A stretch of 28,594 bases of DNA from an uncultured Acetatifactor sp. (GTDB lineage Bacteria > Bacillota > Clostridia > Lachnospirales > Lachnospiraceae): contig CAJUAH010000032.1 of assembly GCA_910584375.1 (NCBI GenBank), positions 1 through 28,594 of the forward strand, given 5' to 3'. The position numbers and the translations under genes were made by a program. The notes beneath the pieces were generated by a model. It was not told the origin of the DNA. It saw only the letters and a program-made list of their open reading frames with translations, and ran no database searches. Positions 22,103 to 28,594 of the stretch are shown here, in pieces; the stretch's first letter is position 1, and each line of letters starts with the position of its first letter.

Positions 22103-23851
22103 TCACATCCCCCCTTTCTCGTCAAAATCACCGCCGCCACCGGTCTGGGATTCATATACGTCCCTGTATATCTCGTTGGAGGCGAGCAGCTCCTCATGGG
22201 TGCCAAATCCGTCGATCTCTCCCTCATGCATGACAATGATCCTGTCCGCGTGTTCCACGCTGGATATACGCTGGGCGATGATCAGCTTGGTGGTGCCGGG
22301 GATCTCCTGGGCGAAAGCCTGACGGATCCGGGCGTCCGTAGCCGTATCCACCGCGCTGGTGGAATCGTCCAGGATCAGGATCCTGGGCTTTTTCAGCAGC
22401 GCCCTGGCGATACACAATCTCTGTTTCTGCCCGCCGGATACATTGGTTCCGCCCTGTTCGATATAAGTATTGTAGCCCTCCGGCATCTTGCAGATAAATT
22501 CATCCGCGCAGGCCAGCCTGCACGCGTGCGCGCACTCCTCCTCGGTGGCGTCCAAGTCGCCCCATCGCAGATTGTCAAGGATGGTTCCCGAAAACAGCAC
22601 ATTGTTCTGGAGCACCACCGCCACCTGGTTGCGCAGCGTCTCCATATCGTAGTCCCGCACATCCACGCCGCCCACCAGCAGCCTGCCCTGAGTCACGTCA
22701 TAGAGACGGCTGATCAGATTCACCAGACTGGACTTGGCGCTGCCGGTGCCGCCGATAATGCCGATGGTCTCCCCTGAGCGTATCTCCAGGTCAATGTCCT
22801 TGAGAACCGGGGTGTCCGCGTCTTTTTTATAGCTGAATGACACATGTTCAAACCGAATGCTGCCGTCCGCCACCTCCGTGACAGGTTCCTGCGGATTGCA
22901 CAGATCCGGCTCCTCAGTCAGCACCTCGCAGATCCTTCGGGCGCTGGCCGCCGACATGGTCATCATGACGAAGATCATGGACAGCATCATCAGATTCATC
23001 AGTATCGTCATGCAGTAGGTCAGCAGGGCCATCAGGTCTCCCGTCTGCAGCGAGCCGCCCACGATCAGTTTCGCCCCGATCCAGCTGATCAGGATGATAC
23101 AAGAGTACACCGTCAGATTCATCACGGGCCCGTTCCAGGCCACGATCCCTTCCGCCTTGCAGAATATCCTGTAGATACCGCCGCTGGCTTTCCTGAACTT
23201 TTCGTTCTCATAATCCTCCCGCACATAGGCCTTGACCACCCGGATCGCGGACACGTTCTCCTGCACGCTCTCATTTAAGGCGTCATACTTGGGAAATGCC
23301 TGGCCAAAATATTTCATTGCCCTGGTTACGATCAAGCCAAGCACGATTCCCAGCAGGATTACCGCCACCAGATAGATACTGGCCAGCCGGGGACTGATCC
23401 AGAACGACATGACCATGGCGCAGATCAGGCTCACCGGCGACCGCATACACATGCGCAGCAACATCTGGTAAGCGTTCTGGATGTTGGTCACATCCGTGGT
23501 CAGCCTGGTCACCAGACCCGCCGTGCTGAACCGGTCAATGTTGGCAAAACCGAAAGTCTGTATCCTCTCGTACATGGCCCGCCGAAGGTTTCTGGCAAAA
23601 CCCGTGGAGGCCCTGGCGCCGAACACGCCGCCGCCCACGCCGAAGGCGAGCCCCACCAGTGCCGCCAGCACCATCAAGCTACCCACCAGGTATATGTGCC
23701 GTAAATTTCCTTTTTCCACCCCATCGTTGATGATGGAGGCCATCAGCATGGGAATGACCATCTCCATGATCACCTCACCGATCATGCACACCGGGGTGAG
23801 GACGGATTCCTTCACCACTCCCCGGATATGCGTTCCTAATGTTTTCAGCAT
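22103..23851 (-). CDS. ABC exporter subunit with degenerate ATPase site (YheI/BmrC-like)
   Basis: A 582-residue half transporter with six transmembrane helices in about residues 15-300 and a C-terminal ATPase. Walker A is GGTGSAKSS near residue 365, with Ala where the Gly of GxGK usually is. The signature is VSGGQKQ, canonical. Walker B is ILILDDSTSAVD near 490, with Asp in the position of the catalytic Glu. This is the asymmetric arrangement known for heterodimers such as TM287/288 and BmrCD: this subunit supplies the non-hydrolysing site and the partner the weak LSQGQ signature. AAGGATGAGG precedes the ATG. It is the second gene of the marR operon and ends in ATGTGATC overlapping the partner start. 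Confidence 0.93.
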   Translation of the reverse strand: MLKTLGTHIRGVVKESVLTPVCMIGEVIMEMVIPMLMASIINDGVEKGNLRHIYLVGSLMVLAALVGLAFGVGGGVFGARASTGFARNLRRAMYERIQTFGFANIDRFSTAGLVTRLTTDVTNIQNAYQMLLRMCMRSPVSLICAMVMSFWISPRLASIYLVAVILLGIVLGLIVTRAMKYFGQAFPKYDALNESVQENVSAIRVVKAYVREDYENEKFRKASGGIYRIFCKAEGIVAWNGPVMNLTVYSCIILISWIGAKLIVGGSLQTGDLMALLTYCMTILMNLMMLSMIFVMMTMSAASARRICEVLTEEPDLCNPQEPVTEVADGSIRFEHVSFSYKKDADTPVLKDIDLEIRSGETIGIIGGTGSAKSSLVNLISRLYDVTQGRLLVGGVDVRDYDMETLRNQVAVVLQNNVLFSGTILDNLRWGDLDATEEECAHACRLACADEFICKMPEGYNTYIEQGGTNVSGGQKQRLCIARALLKKPRILILDDSTSAVDTATDARIRQAFAQEIPGTTKLIIAQRISSVEHADRIIVMHEGEIDGFGTHEELLASNEIYRDVYESQTGGGGDFDEKGGM

Positions 23852-23925
23852 TATTCCTCATCCTTTCTATAATAAAATATAATACAAACGCGGGCACACT
23901 CTCACTCCGTGTCTGCCTGACCCGC

Positions 23926-24462
23926 TCAGAGCGTCCCGGCATGGGGCGGTACGTTCTTCTCCCCGCCGCCGATCTCCCGGATCCAGGCATCGTCCTCCCC
24001 CAGGATCCGGGCTGCCAGCCGCCCCGCATTGCCCTCGATTTTATCCAGGATTGCGAAGAGGCACTCCCGTTCCTGGGAAGTGATTCCGTCCATCTGCCTG
24101 CGTTCCAGCCACTCTATCGTGCCTCGGAGCATCCGGCACTGATTCTCTCCCTTCTCTGTCAGAGTCAGGCGCTTGAGCCTGGCATCGCCGCCGTCGGTCT
24201 CCCGGTAGACAAAACCGTTTTCCTCCATCCTGGTCAGGATATTGGTCACGGCGGAGCGTCCTATCCTGAACTCCCGCTCGATATCCCTCTGATAGACCGC
24301 ACGATCCGCGTGCTGATGCAGATATTGAATAATAAAGCCGTTCATGGCAGTCAACTCGTCCACGCCCTGCCCGCTCAGCGCCAGCTGCATGTTCCTCTTG
24401 AGCATATTGTCCAATTTGCGGATTCTGTGCCCTATATGAGAATTGTCTTTCCCCCCGTCCAT
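23926..24462 (-). CDS. MarR-family transcriptional regulator
   Basis: A 178-residue protein with the winged helix of MarR: DRAVYQRDIEREFRIGRSAV is the recognition region, and the wing is VYRETDGGDARLKRLTLTEKG, the family's D-x-R hairpin. N- and C-terminal helices provide the dimer interface. ATG 24462 is chosen because AAAGGAGTC precedes it; a GTG six codons upstream is less good. It leads the exporter operon with a 74-base gap and probably represses it by binding the TTCAC repeats at the promoter; a ligand, perhaps the exported compound, would relieve this. The C-terminal 20 residues (GGGEKNVPPHAGTL) look disordered. Confidence 0.93.
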   Translation of the reverse strand: MDGGKDNSHIGHRIRKLDNMLKRNMQLALSGQGVDELTAMNGFIIQYLHQHADRAVYQRDIEREFRIGRSAVTNILTRMEENGFVYRETDGGDARLKRLTLTEKGENQCRMLRGTIEWLERRQMDGITSQERECLFAILDKIEGNAGRLAARILGEDDAWIREIGGGEKNVPPHAGTL

Positions 24463-24490
24463 ACGACTCCTTTCCGCCACGAATATATTT

Positions 24491-24548
24491 GTTCACTCGT
24501 GAACTGTTTTAACGTGAACAGTTTACTCCCGAAGGATATATTTGTCAA
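24491..24548 (-). promoter_or_regulatory. Promoter and probable MarR operators of the exporter operon
   Basis: The minus strand has a perfect TTGACA (24548-24543), a 17-base spacer and TAAACT (24525-24520). Immediately downstream lie CTGTTCACG (24521-24513) and a perfect palindrome GTTCACTCGTGAAC (24491-24504), so three GTTCAC half-sites cover the -10 element and the start point. This is the expected place for a repressor such as MarR. The remaining 24549-24598 is AT-rich and shared with the divergent gene. Confidence 0.75.
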
Positions 24549-24598
24549 TCGAACAATTTATAAAATAAAAATGAAACCATTTTCCCAGGGAAACCGTA

Positions 24599-24627
24599 TT
24601 GTTTATTCCATGCAATCAGAGTATAAT
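24599..24627 (+). promoter_or_regulatory. Promoter of the cyclic-nucleotide-domain gene
   Basis: TTGTTT (24599-24604), 17 bases, perfect TATAAT (24622-24627). The leader to ATG 24693 is about 58 bases and contains a small hairpin (CGCCCCTG-TCTG-CAGGGCG, 24644-24662). The promoter is divergent from marR and lies 50 bases from it, outside the GTTCAC sites. Confidence 0.65.
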
Positions 24628-24692
24628 TGAAGAAAAAGCGGCTCGCCCCTGTCTGCAGGGCGCATATCGCTGAAAAAGGAGCTTGACTGACT

Positions 24693-26975
24693 ATGCCATT
24701 TATCGATTTACCCAAAAACAAAACAATCTACAAAGCCGGGCAGCCTCTGACAGCCCTTCATCTGATCACCAGCGGCAGCGTGCGGGTCTGTTCCCCCACC
24801 GGGGAATATGTGATCGGCAAGGGCGATATGATCGGTATCTGCGAGATCTGCTCGGAGGTTCATTTTCTGGCTTACGAAACCCTGGAGGCGGTTCATATCA
24901 TGAACTACCCCCTGCCCAACCCGGAGGCCCTGCAGGATCTGTTCGAGAGGAATCCTGATCTTGCCAGCCTGTCCGTGCTCTCGGCGTTCCGGCAGATGTG
25001 TACTATGCTGAACCACTGCGAGGAATCCGCCCTGACCTGCGGTAACCTCTACAACCGCCTGCACGAGCATTTGAACGCCTATCAGGCTTTCTGCGGACAG
25101 TACCAGCTCACCGCCAGAGAGCTGACCGATCTGGAACAGATCACCACCTATGTGGGTATGGAGACGCCGGATATGTGGCTCACCGATTTCTATCAGGGAC
25201 TGTTACAGATCTTTTCCGCCAACCCCGCAGCCTCCGTGGCGCGGGAACCTGCCGTTGTCACCGGCTTTCTGCGCAAGGCCAGCCTGGACTTCCGCAAAAC
25301 TTTCCTGTCTTTGGAAGAGCAGCTTAACTACCAGAAACAGCTACTGCACTACTATATCAGCCCGGAGGAAGAAGACCTGTTCTCCTGCTATACCAATCTG
25401 TTCTATCAGGTAGCCCAGGCCTCGGCCGATACGGCGGATATCTATGCCGCCATCCAGGAAGTGATCTCCACGATCACCAGCAACGCGGCTCTGGACAAGC
25501 CGCAGCTTGCGGCGCGTCTGCAAAGTTTCCGCGAAAATATGACTCGGCTGGGCACCAAACAGCCCGTCTCTTCCGATACCCCCCAGGGCGAGGCGTTGGA
25601 TCAGTTGACAGGTTCCCTGTCCGTGATTCTGGAATACGCCGCCGCCGATATCGAGACCTCCGCCGCCTTCCGGCAGAATGTGGACGACTACAAACAGCTC
25701 TCCGACAAATCCTCCTCTGACGAACATGCGTGCCGACTGCGCCGCAAGCTGACGGAGGGATTTTATACTCTGTATACCCATGTGCTGAAAAAGAGCCTGA
25801 CCGCCGACGCTCCCCTGCCGCTGCCCGTCAAACTGTTCCTGATTTTCGGCTATGTGGACGAGGATCTGGCGGGAGCCGCCAACAGCGCCTACCTGACCAG
25901 GCTGGCCAGCGGGCAGGACGAGATGAACGGGGACGGCGTTTACACTTTCTACAACTGGATAAAAAACATATACGAAGGGAAAAAGCAGCCCAGCCGCAAC
26001 GAGTTCGGAGAGGACTACATAGATTACCTGCACAAGCAGAAAGCCAGTGGAAAGCTGTCCGAACAGGAGCTGCGGGATCTCACGGACAATCCCATGCGCA
26101 AGGTTGAGTTTGAAATCCGCAATATGTTCCCCACGGTCAACAAGATCACTTACGGCAGAGTCACCACCTTCTGCCCCATTTTCACCTCGGACAATATCCT
26201 CAAGGATCCGGCCTCCTGCCATGTGACGGCCGCCGCTGTCCGCTCCGTTCTGGATCGGATACGCTCTGTGGATTACTCCGCCTTTTACAGAGAGACACTG
26301 AACACGGACTGTCCCGTGGCCCAGAAAGAGACCATACATGTGGAATGTCTGCCTGATATGATCCTGATGCCAAACGCCGGAATCCGAGGCGTGACCTGGC
26401 AGGAGATCGAGGGCCGGAAACGTACTACTCCCGCCCGTATGATGCTGTCTGTATTCCATATGGAAGATCTGTACGCCACGACGATACGCCTGGTGGGCGA
26501 TTACCGCTGGGAGATGTGCAAACGTGTGCAGGGCGCGCGCTGGAACGATCTCTCCGAGCGTTCCCTGACCAGCGAATATTTTGACTATATCCAGTTCTAC
26601 AAAAAGAACAACGATCTGACTCCGGAGGCCAAAGACAGGATCCGGCAGAGCCTTATGGGCGCCAAGAACAGTTTCAAGGAGATGTTTATCCGGGATTACC
26701 TGTTATGGATCATGCTGGAAAGCACAGCGTCTCCCAGACTCAACAAGATTGCCAGACAGATCCTCTTTACCTATTGTCCCTTCTCCTACGAGGTACGGCA
26801 AAGAGTACAGAGTAATCCGCTGTACGGCGAACTGCTGCGCCGCCACGACGTAAAATGCCAGCAGCATCTGAGCCATCTGACCAAGCTGTGCCAGAAATTG
26901 CGCAATGAGGGAACCCAGGTTCCGGAGACCATCGAACAGGAAGTAGAGTACTACAAAAAGCAGCTCCCGACATAA
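24693..26975 (+). CDS. Large protein with N-terminal cyclic-nucleotide-binding fold and unknown C-terminal region
   Basis: A 760-residue soluble protein. Residues 1-85 resemble a cNMP-binding domain: the strand pattern from LPKNKTIYKAGQPL through LITSGSVRVCSPTGEYVIGKGDMIG. The phosphate cassette position reads GICEICSEVHFLAYETLEA and lacks the Arg that contacts the cyclic phosphate in Crp-like proteins, so the ligand is doubtful. There is no helix-turn-helix after it. Residues 90-760 match nothing I know; they are mostly helical, and residues 400-640 contain a compact region with several Trp (TFYNWIKNIYEGKK; GVTWQEIEGRKR; YRWEMCKRVQGARW). AAAGGAG lies 11 bases before the ATG. The role is unknown; it is divergent from the MarR exporter operon but without clear evidence of a link. 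A poor T/A-rich hairpin at 26983-26999 may end the transcript. Confidence 0.85.
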   Translation: MPFIDLPKNKTIYKAGQPLTALHLITSGSVRVCSPTGEYVIGKGDMIGICEICSEVHFLAYETLEAVHIMNYPLPNPEALQDLFERNPDLASLSVLSAFRQMCTMLNHCEESALTCGNLYNRLHEHLNAYQAFCGQYQLTARELTDLEQITTYVGMETPDMWLTDFYQGLLQIFSANPAASVAREPAVVTGFLRKASLDFRKTFLSLEEQLNYQKQLLHYYISPEEEDLFSCYTNLFYQVAQASADTADIYAAIQEVISTITSNAALDKPQLAARLQSFRENMTRLGTKQPVSSDTPQGEALDQLTGSLSVILEYAAADIETSAAFRQNVDDYKQLSDKSSSDEHACRLRRKLTEGFYTLYTHVLKKSLTADAPLPLPVKLFLIFGYVDEDLAGAANSAYLTRLASGQDEMNGDGVYTFYNWIKNIYEGKKQPSRNEFGEDYIDYLHKQKASGKLSEQELRDLTDNPMRKVEFEIRNMFPTVNKITYGRVTTFCPIFTSDNILKDPASCHVTAAAVRSVLDRIRSVDYSAFYRETLNTDCPVAQKETIHVECLPDMILMPNAGIRGVTWQEIEGRKRTTPARMMLSVFHMEDLYATTIRLVGDYRWEMCKRVQGARWNDLSERSLTSEYFDYIQFYKKNNDLTPEAKDRIRQSLMGAKNSFKEMFIRDYLLWIMLESTASPRLNKIARQILFTYCPFSYEVRQRVQSNPLYGELLRRHDVKCQQHLSHLTKLCQKLRNEGTQVPETIEQEVEYYKKQLPT

Positions 26976-27008
26976 TACGACATTTTTTAAAAAATTTTTC
27001 AAAAGTAC

Positions 27009-27037
27009 TGGACATTTTTTTTAAATGGGTGTATACT
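27009..27037 (+). promoter_or_regulatory. Strong promoter downstream of the cyclic-nucleotide-domain gene
   Basis: TGGACA (27009-27014), 17 bases rich in T, TATACT (27032-27037). Both elements match the housekeeping consensus at five of six bases. There is no coding frame with a ribosome site before the terminator at 27108-27153, so the product appears to be a short RNA or an attenuated leader. Confidence 0.75.
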
Positions 27038-27043
27038 AAAGTT

Positions 27044-27153
27044 GTTCAGTTGAGAGACTGAGCAGGTAATTACCTAAAATATTCCGGAATAATTCCCCTT
27101 TTACACTGGAATAGCCGCTGTTTCCCCAGCGGTTATTCCGCTTTTCATTTTTT
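27044..27153 (+). ncRNA. Candidate small RNA or attenuated leader
   Basis: About 110 bases bounded by the promoter at 27009-27037 and an intrinsic terminator. The first hairpin is GTTCAGT, loop TGAGAG, ACTGAGC (27044-27063). It is followed by AGGTAATTACCT and by ATTCCGGAAT, both palindromic. The ATTCC blocks could also pair with GGAATA in the 5' arm of the terminator, forming an antiterminator. No known riboswitch or RNA family is recognised. It may regulate the YcxB-like gene 150 bases downstream or act in trans. Confidence 0.5.
27108..27153 (+). terminator. Intrinsic terminator of the short transcript
   Basis: GGAATAGCCGCTG (27108-27120), loop TTTCCC, CAGCGGTTATTCC (27127-27139), then GCTTTTCATTTTTT. 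Thirteen pairs with a single G-U, and a long U-tract. The gap that follows (27154-27305) has a TGTAAATTTACA palindrome and a GGAGC / GCTCC hairpin, but no clear promoter. Confidence 0.9.
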
Positions 27154-27305
27154 ATAAAAATGTAAATTTACATACACCAAACACCCTGTAGATTCTCCAT
27201 TATCGGAGCGGCACTTGCTCCATTGCCGCGGCGTTTCCTGCGGACCGCACAGGCAAAACACCTGGTTCATATTCTGTGGAGATTAAAGAAAGGACAGATC
27301 CTGCC

Positions 27306-27794
27306 ATGAAAAACGAGTTCCAGATTACCCCACATCTCTATCAAACCTGGTTATGGGAAAATATGCGAAAGCCGCCCAAAGTCTATTTCCTCATCTTCTG
27401 GGCGGCGTTTAGCCTGCTGATCGCGGTGATATGCATCACCGAGCATATGGGATTCCTGAGCATATTCGCTGTTTTTTGCGTCTACCGCGCCTTTTTCCGC
27501 GACTTCCTGTTCTCCAAAAGGCAGTATGCCCTTCTGGCCAGGAACTACGGTGGGGAGAATTGGACCAGAACCGTCTCCTTTGAGGAGCATGAGATCGTCA
27601 CCACAGAGGGCGGCGACACGGGAGCCGTCACCCACCGGGTTCCCTATGGGGAGATCACCCGTATAGAGGAGCGGGACAACAAAGTATGGCTCTTCCTGCA
27701 AAGCAAAATGGTGATCCGCCTATATAAAGACAGATTCGTCGATTCCACCTGGGAGGAATGCAGCCATTTTCTGGAAACCAAAATGAACTCCTAA
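27306..27794 (+). CDS. YcxB-like membrane protein
   Basis: A 162-residue protein: a short polar start (MKNEFQITPHLYQTWLWEN), two adjacent transmembrane helices at about residues 26-46 and 48-63 (YFLIFWAAFSLLIAVICI and LSIFAVFCVY), then a cytosolic beta-rich domain with RTVSFEEHEIVTTEGGDTG, RVPYGEITRIEERDNKVWLF and YKDRF. Two helices followed by a PH-like F-x-x-(D/E)-x-I ... W-(L/V)-x-L pattern are typical of YcxB-like proteins of Firmicutes; function unknown. ATG 27306 is chosen with AAAGGACAG upstream; a GTG ten codons earlier is the alternative. Its TAA overlaps the stop codon of the convergent gene. Confidence 0.75.
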   Translation: MKNEFQITPHLYQTWLWENMRKPPKVYFLIFWAAFSLLIAVICITEHMGFLSIFAVFCVYRAFFRDFLFSKRQYALLARNYGGENWTRTVSFEEHEIVTTEGGDTGAVTHRVPYGEITRIEERDNKVWLFLQSKMVIRLYKDRFVDSTWEECSHFLETKMNS

Positions 27795-28162
27795 TATTTC
27801 CCAGCATAGTCAGTTCCGGTCTCCTCCCGCATTTTCCGCTGGTATCCTTCCGGGTGTTCCTGCATCGCAAGCATGGTTTGAAACGCGCTCCACAAGAGCC
27901 TGTCCTGGTCATAGCGGTTCATCTCATCCGGCCTGTCCAGAAAAGCCTTAAAATGATCCACCTGCCACACCAGCACATCGGCCAGGGTATACCCCGCCAC
28001 CTGGTATTTGCACAGCAGGTTCTGATGCTCATAATAATACTCCATTTCCTCCGACAGTCCGGGTGAGCTCTCAATCCCACCCGCAAATGCCTCTGCCTGG
28101 TCTTCGTTCTGCCCTGCGCACTGCGCAAGTTTCACAGCCCATTCCCTGATTTCCTGTTTCAT
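27791..28162 (-). CDS. Hypothetical protein, 123 residues
   Basis: A soluble, mostly helical, acidic protein (MKQEIREWAVKLAQCAGQNE at the start; YYYEHQNLLCKYQVAGYTLADVLVWQVDHFKA in two blocks in the middle; the end is basic). AGGAGGAATAAC precedes the ATG, so it is surely translated. No family recognised; the helix with VLVWQVDHF could be a dimer interface. It converges on the YcxB-like gene with stops overlapping (27791-27794), leaving no room for separate terminators. Its upstream region holds the 23-base tandem repeats. Confidence 0.7.
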   Translation of the reverse strand: MKQEIREWAVKLAQCAGQNEDQAEAFAGGIESSPGLSEEMEYYYEHQNLLCKYQVAGYTLADVLVWQVDHFKAFLDRPDEMNRYDQDRLLWSAFQTMLAMQEHPEGYQRKMREETGTDYAGKY

Positions 28163-28210
28163 GTTATTCCTCCTGTTTCACTTTGCTATATTTGGGTCTT
28201 GCCTTTTTGG

Positions 28211-28295
28211 GTCTCTGGAAAGTCACTTTTGGGGTCTCTGGCAAGTCACTTTTGGGGTCTCTGGCAAGTCACTTTTGGGGTCTCTGGCAAGTCAC
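28211..28295. repeat. 23-bp tandem repeat array
   Basis: Units of GTCTCTGG(C/A)AAGTCACTTTTGGG run 28211-28233, 28234-28256 and 28257-28279, with a fourth partial copy to 28295. Only one base varies, so the array is recent. It lies in the upstream region of the 123-residue gene and ends five bases before element B. It has no spacers and so is not a CRISPR array. Confidence 0.9.
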
Positions 28296-28300
28296 GCTGC

Positions 28301-28427
28301 GGGCGGGTAACCCTGCCTGTCTGGACGCGCTCTCGCTCGATTGAACATGTAGCGGACGCTAGGCTCGAAAATACCTCGCCAAGCGCCGACATGTTCAGAC
28401 GGTCCTGACAGGCAGGGTTACCCACCC
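28301..28427 (+). repeat. Palindromic element, copy B
   Basis: 127 bases. Outer arms from 28301 (GGGCGGGTAACCCTGCCTG) and ending 28427 pair over 21 positions with one G-U. The conserved GCGCTCTCGCTC is at 28327-28338, and the inner stem TGAACATGT (28342-28350) / ACATGTTCA (28389-28397). The apical core GGACGCTAGGCTCGAAA ... CCTCGCCAAGCGC shows a T-A to C-G change that preserves pairing with respect to copy A. Confidence 0.85.
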
Positions 28428-28446
28428 ACAGCTGAATCCCAGCATT

Positions 28447-28594
28447 AGTTCCAAATAAAACATGCTCTATTTTACCCTATAGTCTGAGAACAGTTCCAGA
28501 TAAAACACGCTCTATTCTGTCCTTTAGTCCGAGAACAGCTCCAGATAAAACACGCTCTATTCTGTCCTTTAGTCCGAGAACAGCTCCAGATAAA
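28447..28594. repeat. 45-bp tandem repeat array running off the window
   Basis: Units start AGTTCCA or AGCTCCA and end GAGAAC at 28447-28491, 28492-28536 and 28537-28581, with a fourth beginning at 28582. Copies two and three are nearly identical (one base differs), copy one is more diverged. No spacers and no clear coding frame; the array continues beyond the window. Between 28428 and 28446 there is nothing of note. Confidence 0.9.

Noticed and set aside
23880..23935. CACTCTCACTCC sequence resembling the conserved block of the palindromic element
   Set aside because: The apical core and paired arms are missing; similarity is limited to a few bases.
28211..28594. Possible CRISPR array
   Set aside because: Units are directly adjacent with no unique spacers, and no cas genes are seen.

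Overview
The window looks like a chromosomal segment of a Clostridia member, most likely family Lachnospiraceae. The evidence is moderate GC, Shine-Dalgarno sites of the AGGAGG type before almost every start, a single-chain PurL of about 1266 residues, an Rpn-family nuclease with the usual EGKAEG repeats, and a MarR-controlled YheI/YheH-type heterodimeric ABC exporter. I see no phage, plasmid, CRISPR, rRNA or tRNA genes. The genus is not determined.

Layout. 1-3225: small minus-strand genes (truncated DUF7662-like peptide, NUDIX hydrolase, two-helix membrane protein, GNAT acetyltransferase, FGE-like protein and an overlapping unknown). 3400-6960: carB with an upstream leader peptide and intrinsic terminator. 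7006-9800: anti-sigma factor, ECF sigma factor and a ROK fructokinase-like kinase. 9800-10850: Rpn nuclease. 10914-15076: purL with terminator, promoter and a large palindromic element in its leader. 15291-16900: visibly AT-richer stretch with a metallo-beta-lactamase-fold gene, a 47-codon ORF, a leader hairpin, an orphan ORF and a second palindromic element. 16918-19455: two tandem aspartoacylase/M14-like paralogues and a TetR regulator. 19546-20001: DUF6508-like protein. 20142-24548: marR-ABC-ABC operon. 24599-26975 (plus strand): divergent 760-aa protein with an N-terminal cyclic-nucleotide-binding fold. 27009-27153: a short transcription unit with its own promoter and terminator. 27306-28162: YcxB-like membrane protein converging on an unknown protein. 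28211-28594: tandem repeats and the third palindromic element.

How genes work together. carB and purL feed pyrimidine/arginine and purine synthesis but are not clustered with sister genes. The ECF sigma factor and its membrane-anchored partner form a signalling pair with a probable autoregulated promoter that overlaps the stop codon of the upstream kinase gene. MarR probably represses its own promoter and the exporter pair through half-sites around the transcription start. The two M14-like proteins are co-transcribed; one keeps all catalytic residues and the other has lost most of them, suggesting an enzyme/pseudoenzyme pair.

The strongest new leads are: (1) a dispersed palindromic element in three copies, with a conserved core but locus-specific, self-complementary arms showing compensatory changes; (2) a pyrBI-like attenuator arrangement upstream of carB; (3) the M14 enzyme/pseudoenzyme pair; (4) the large protein with a cyclic-nucleotide-binding fold and no recognised C-terminal family; and (5) a candidate small RNA at 27044-27153. 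All are read by eye, with no search or folding run.
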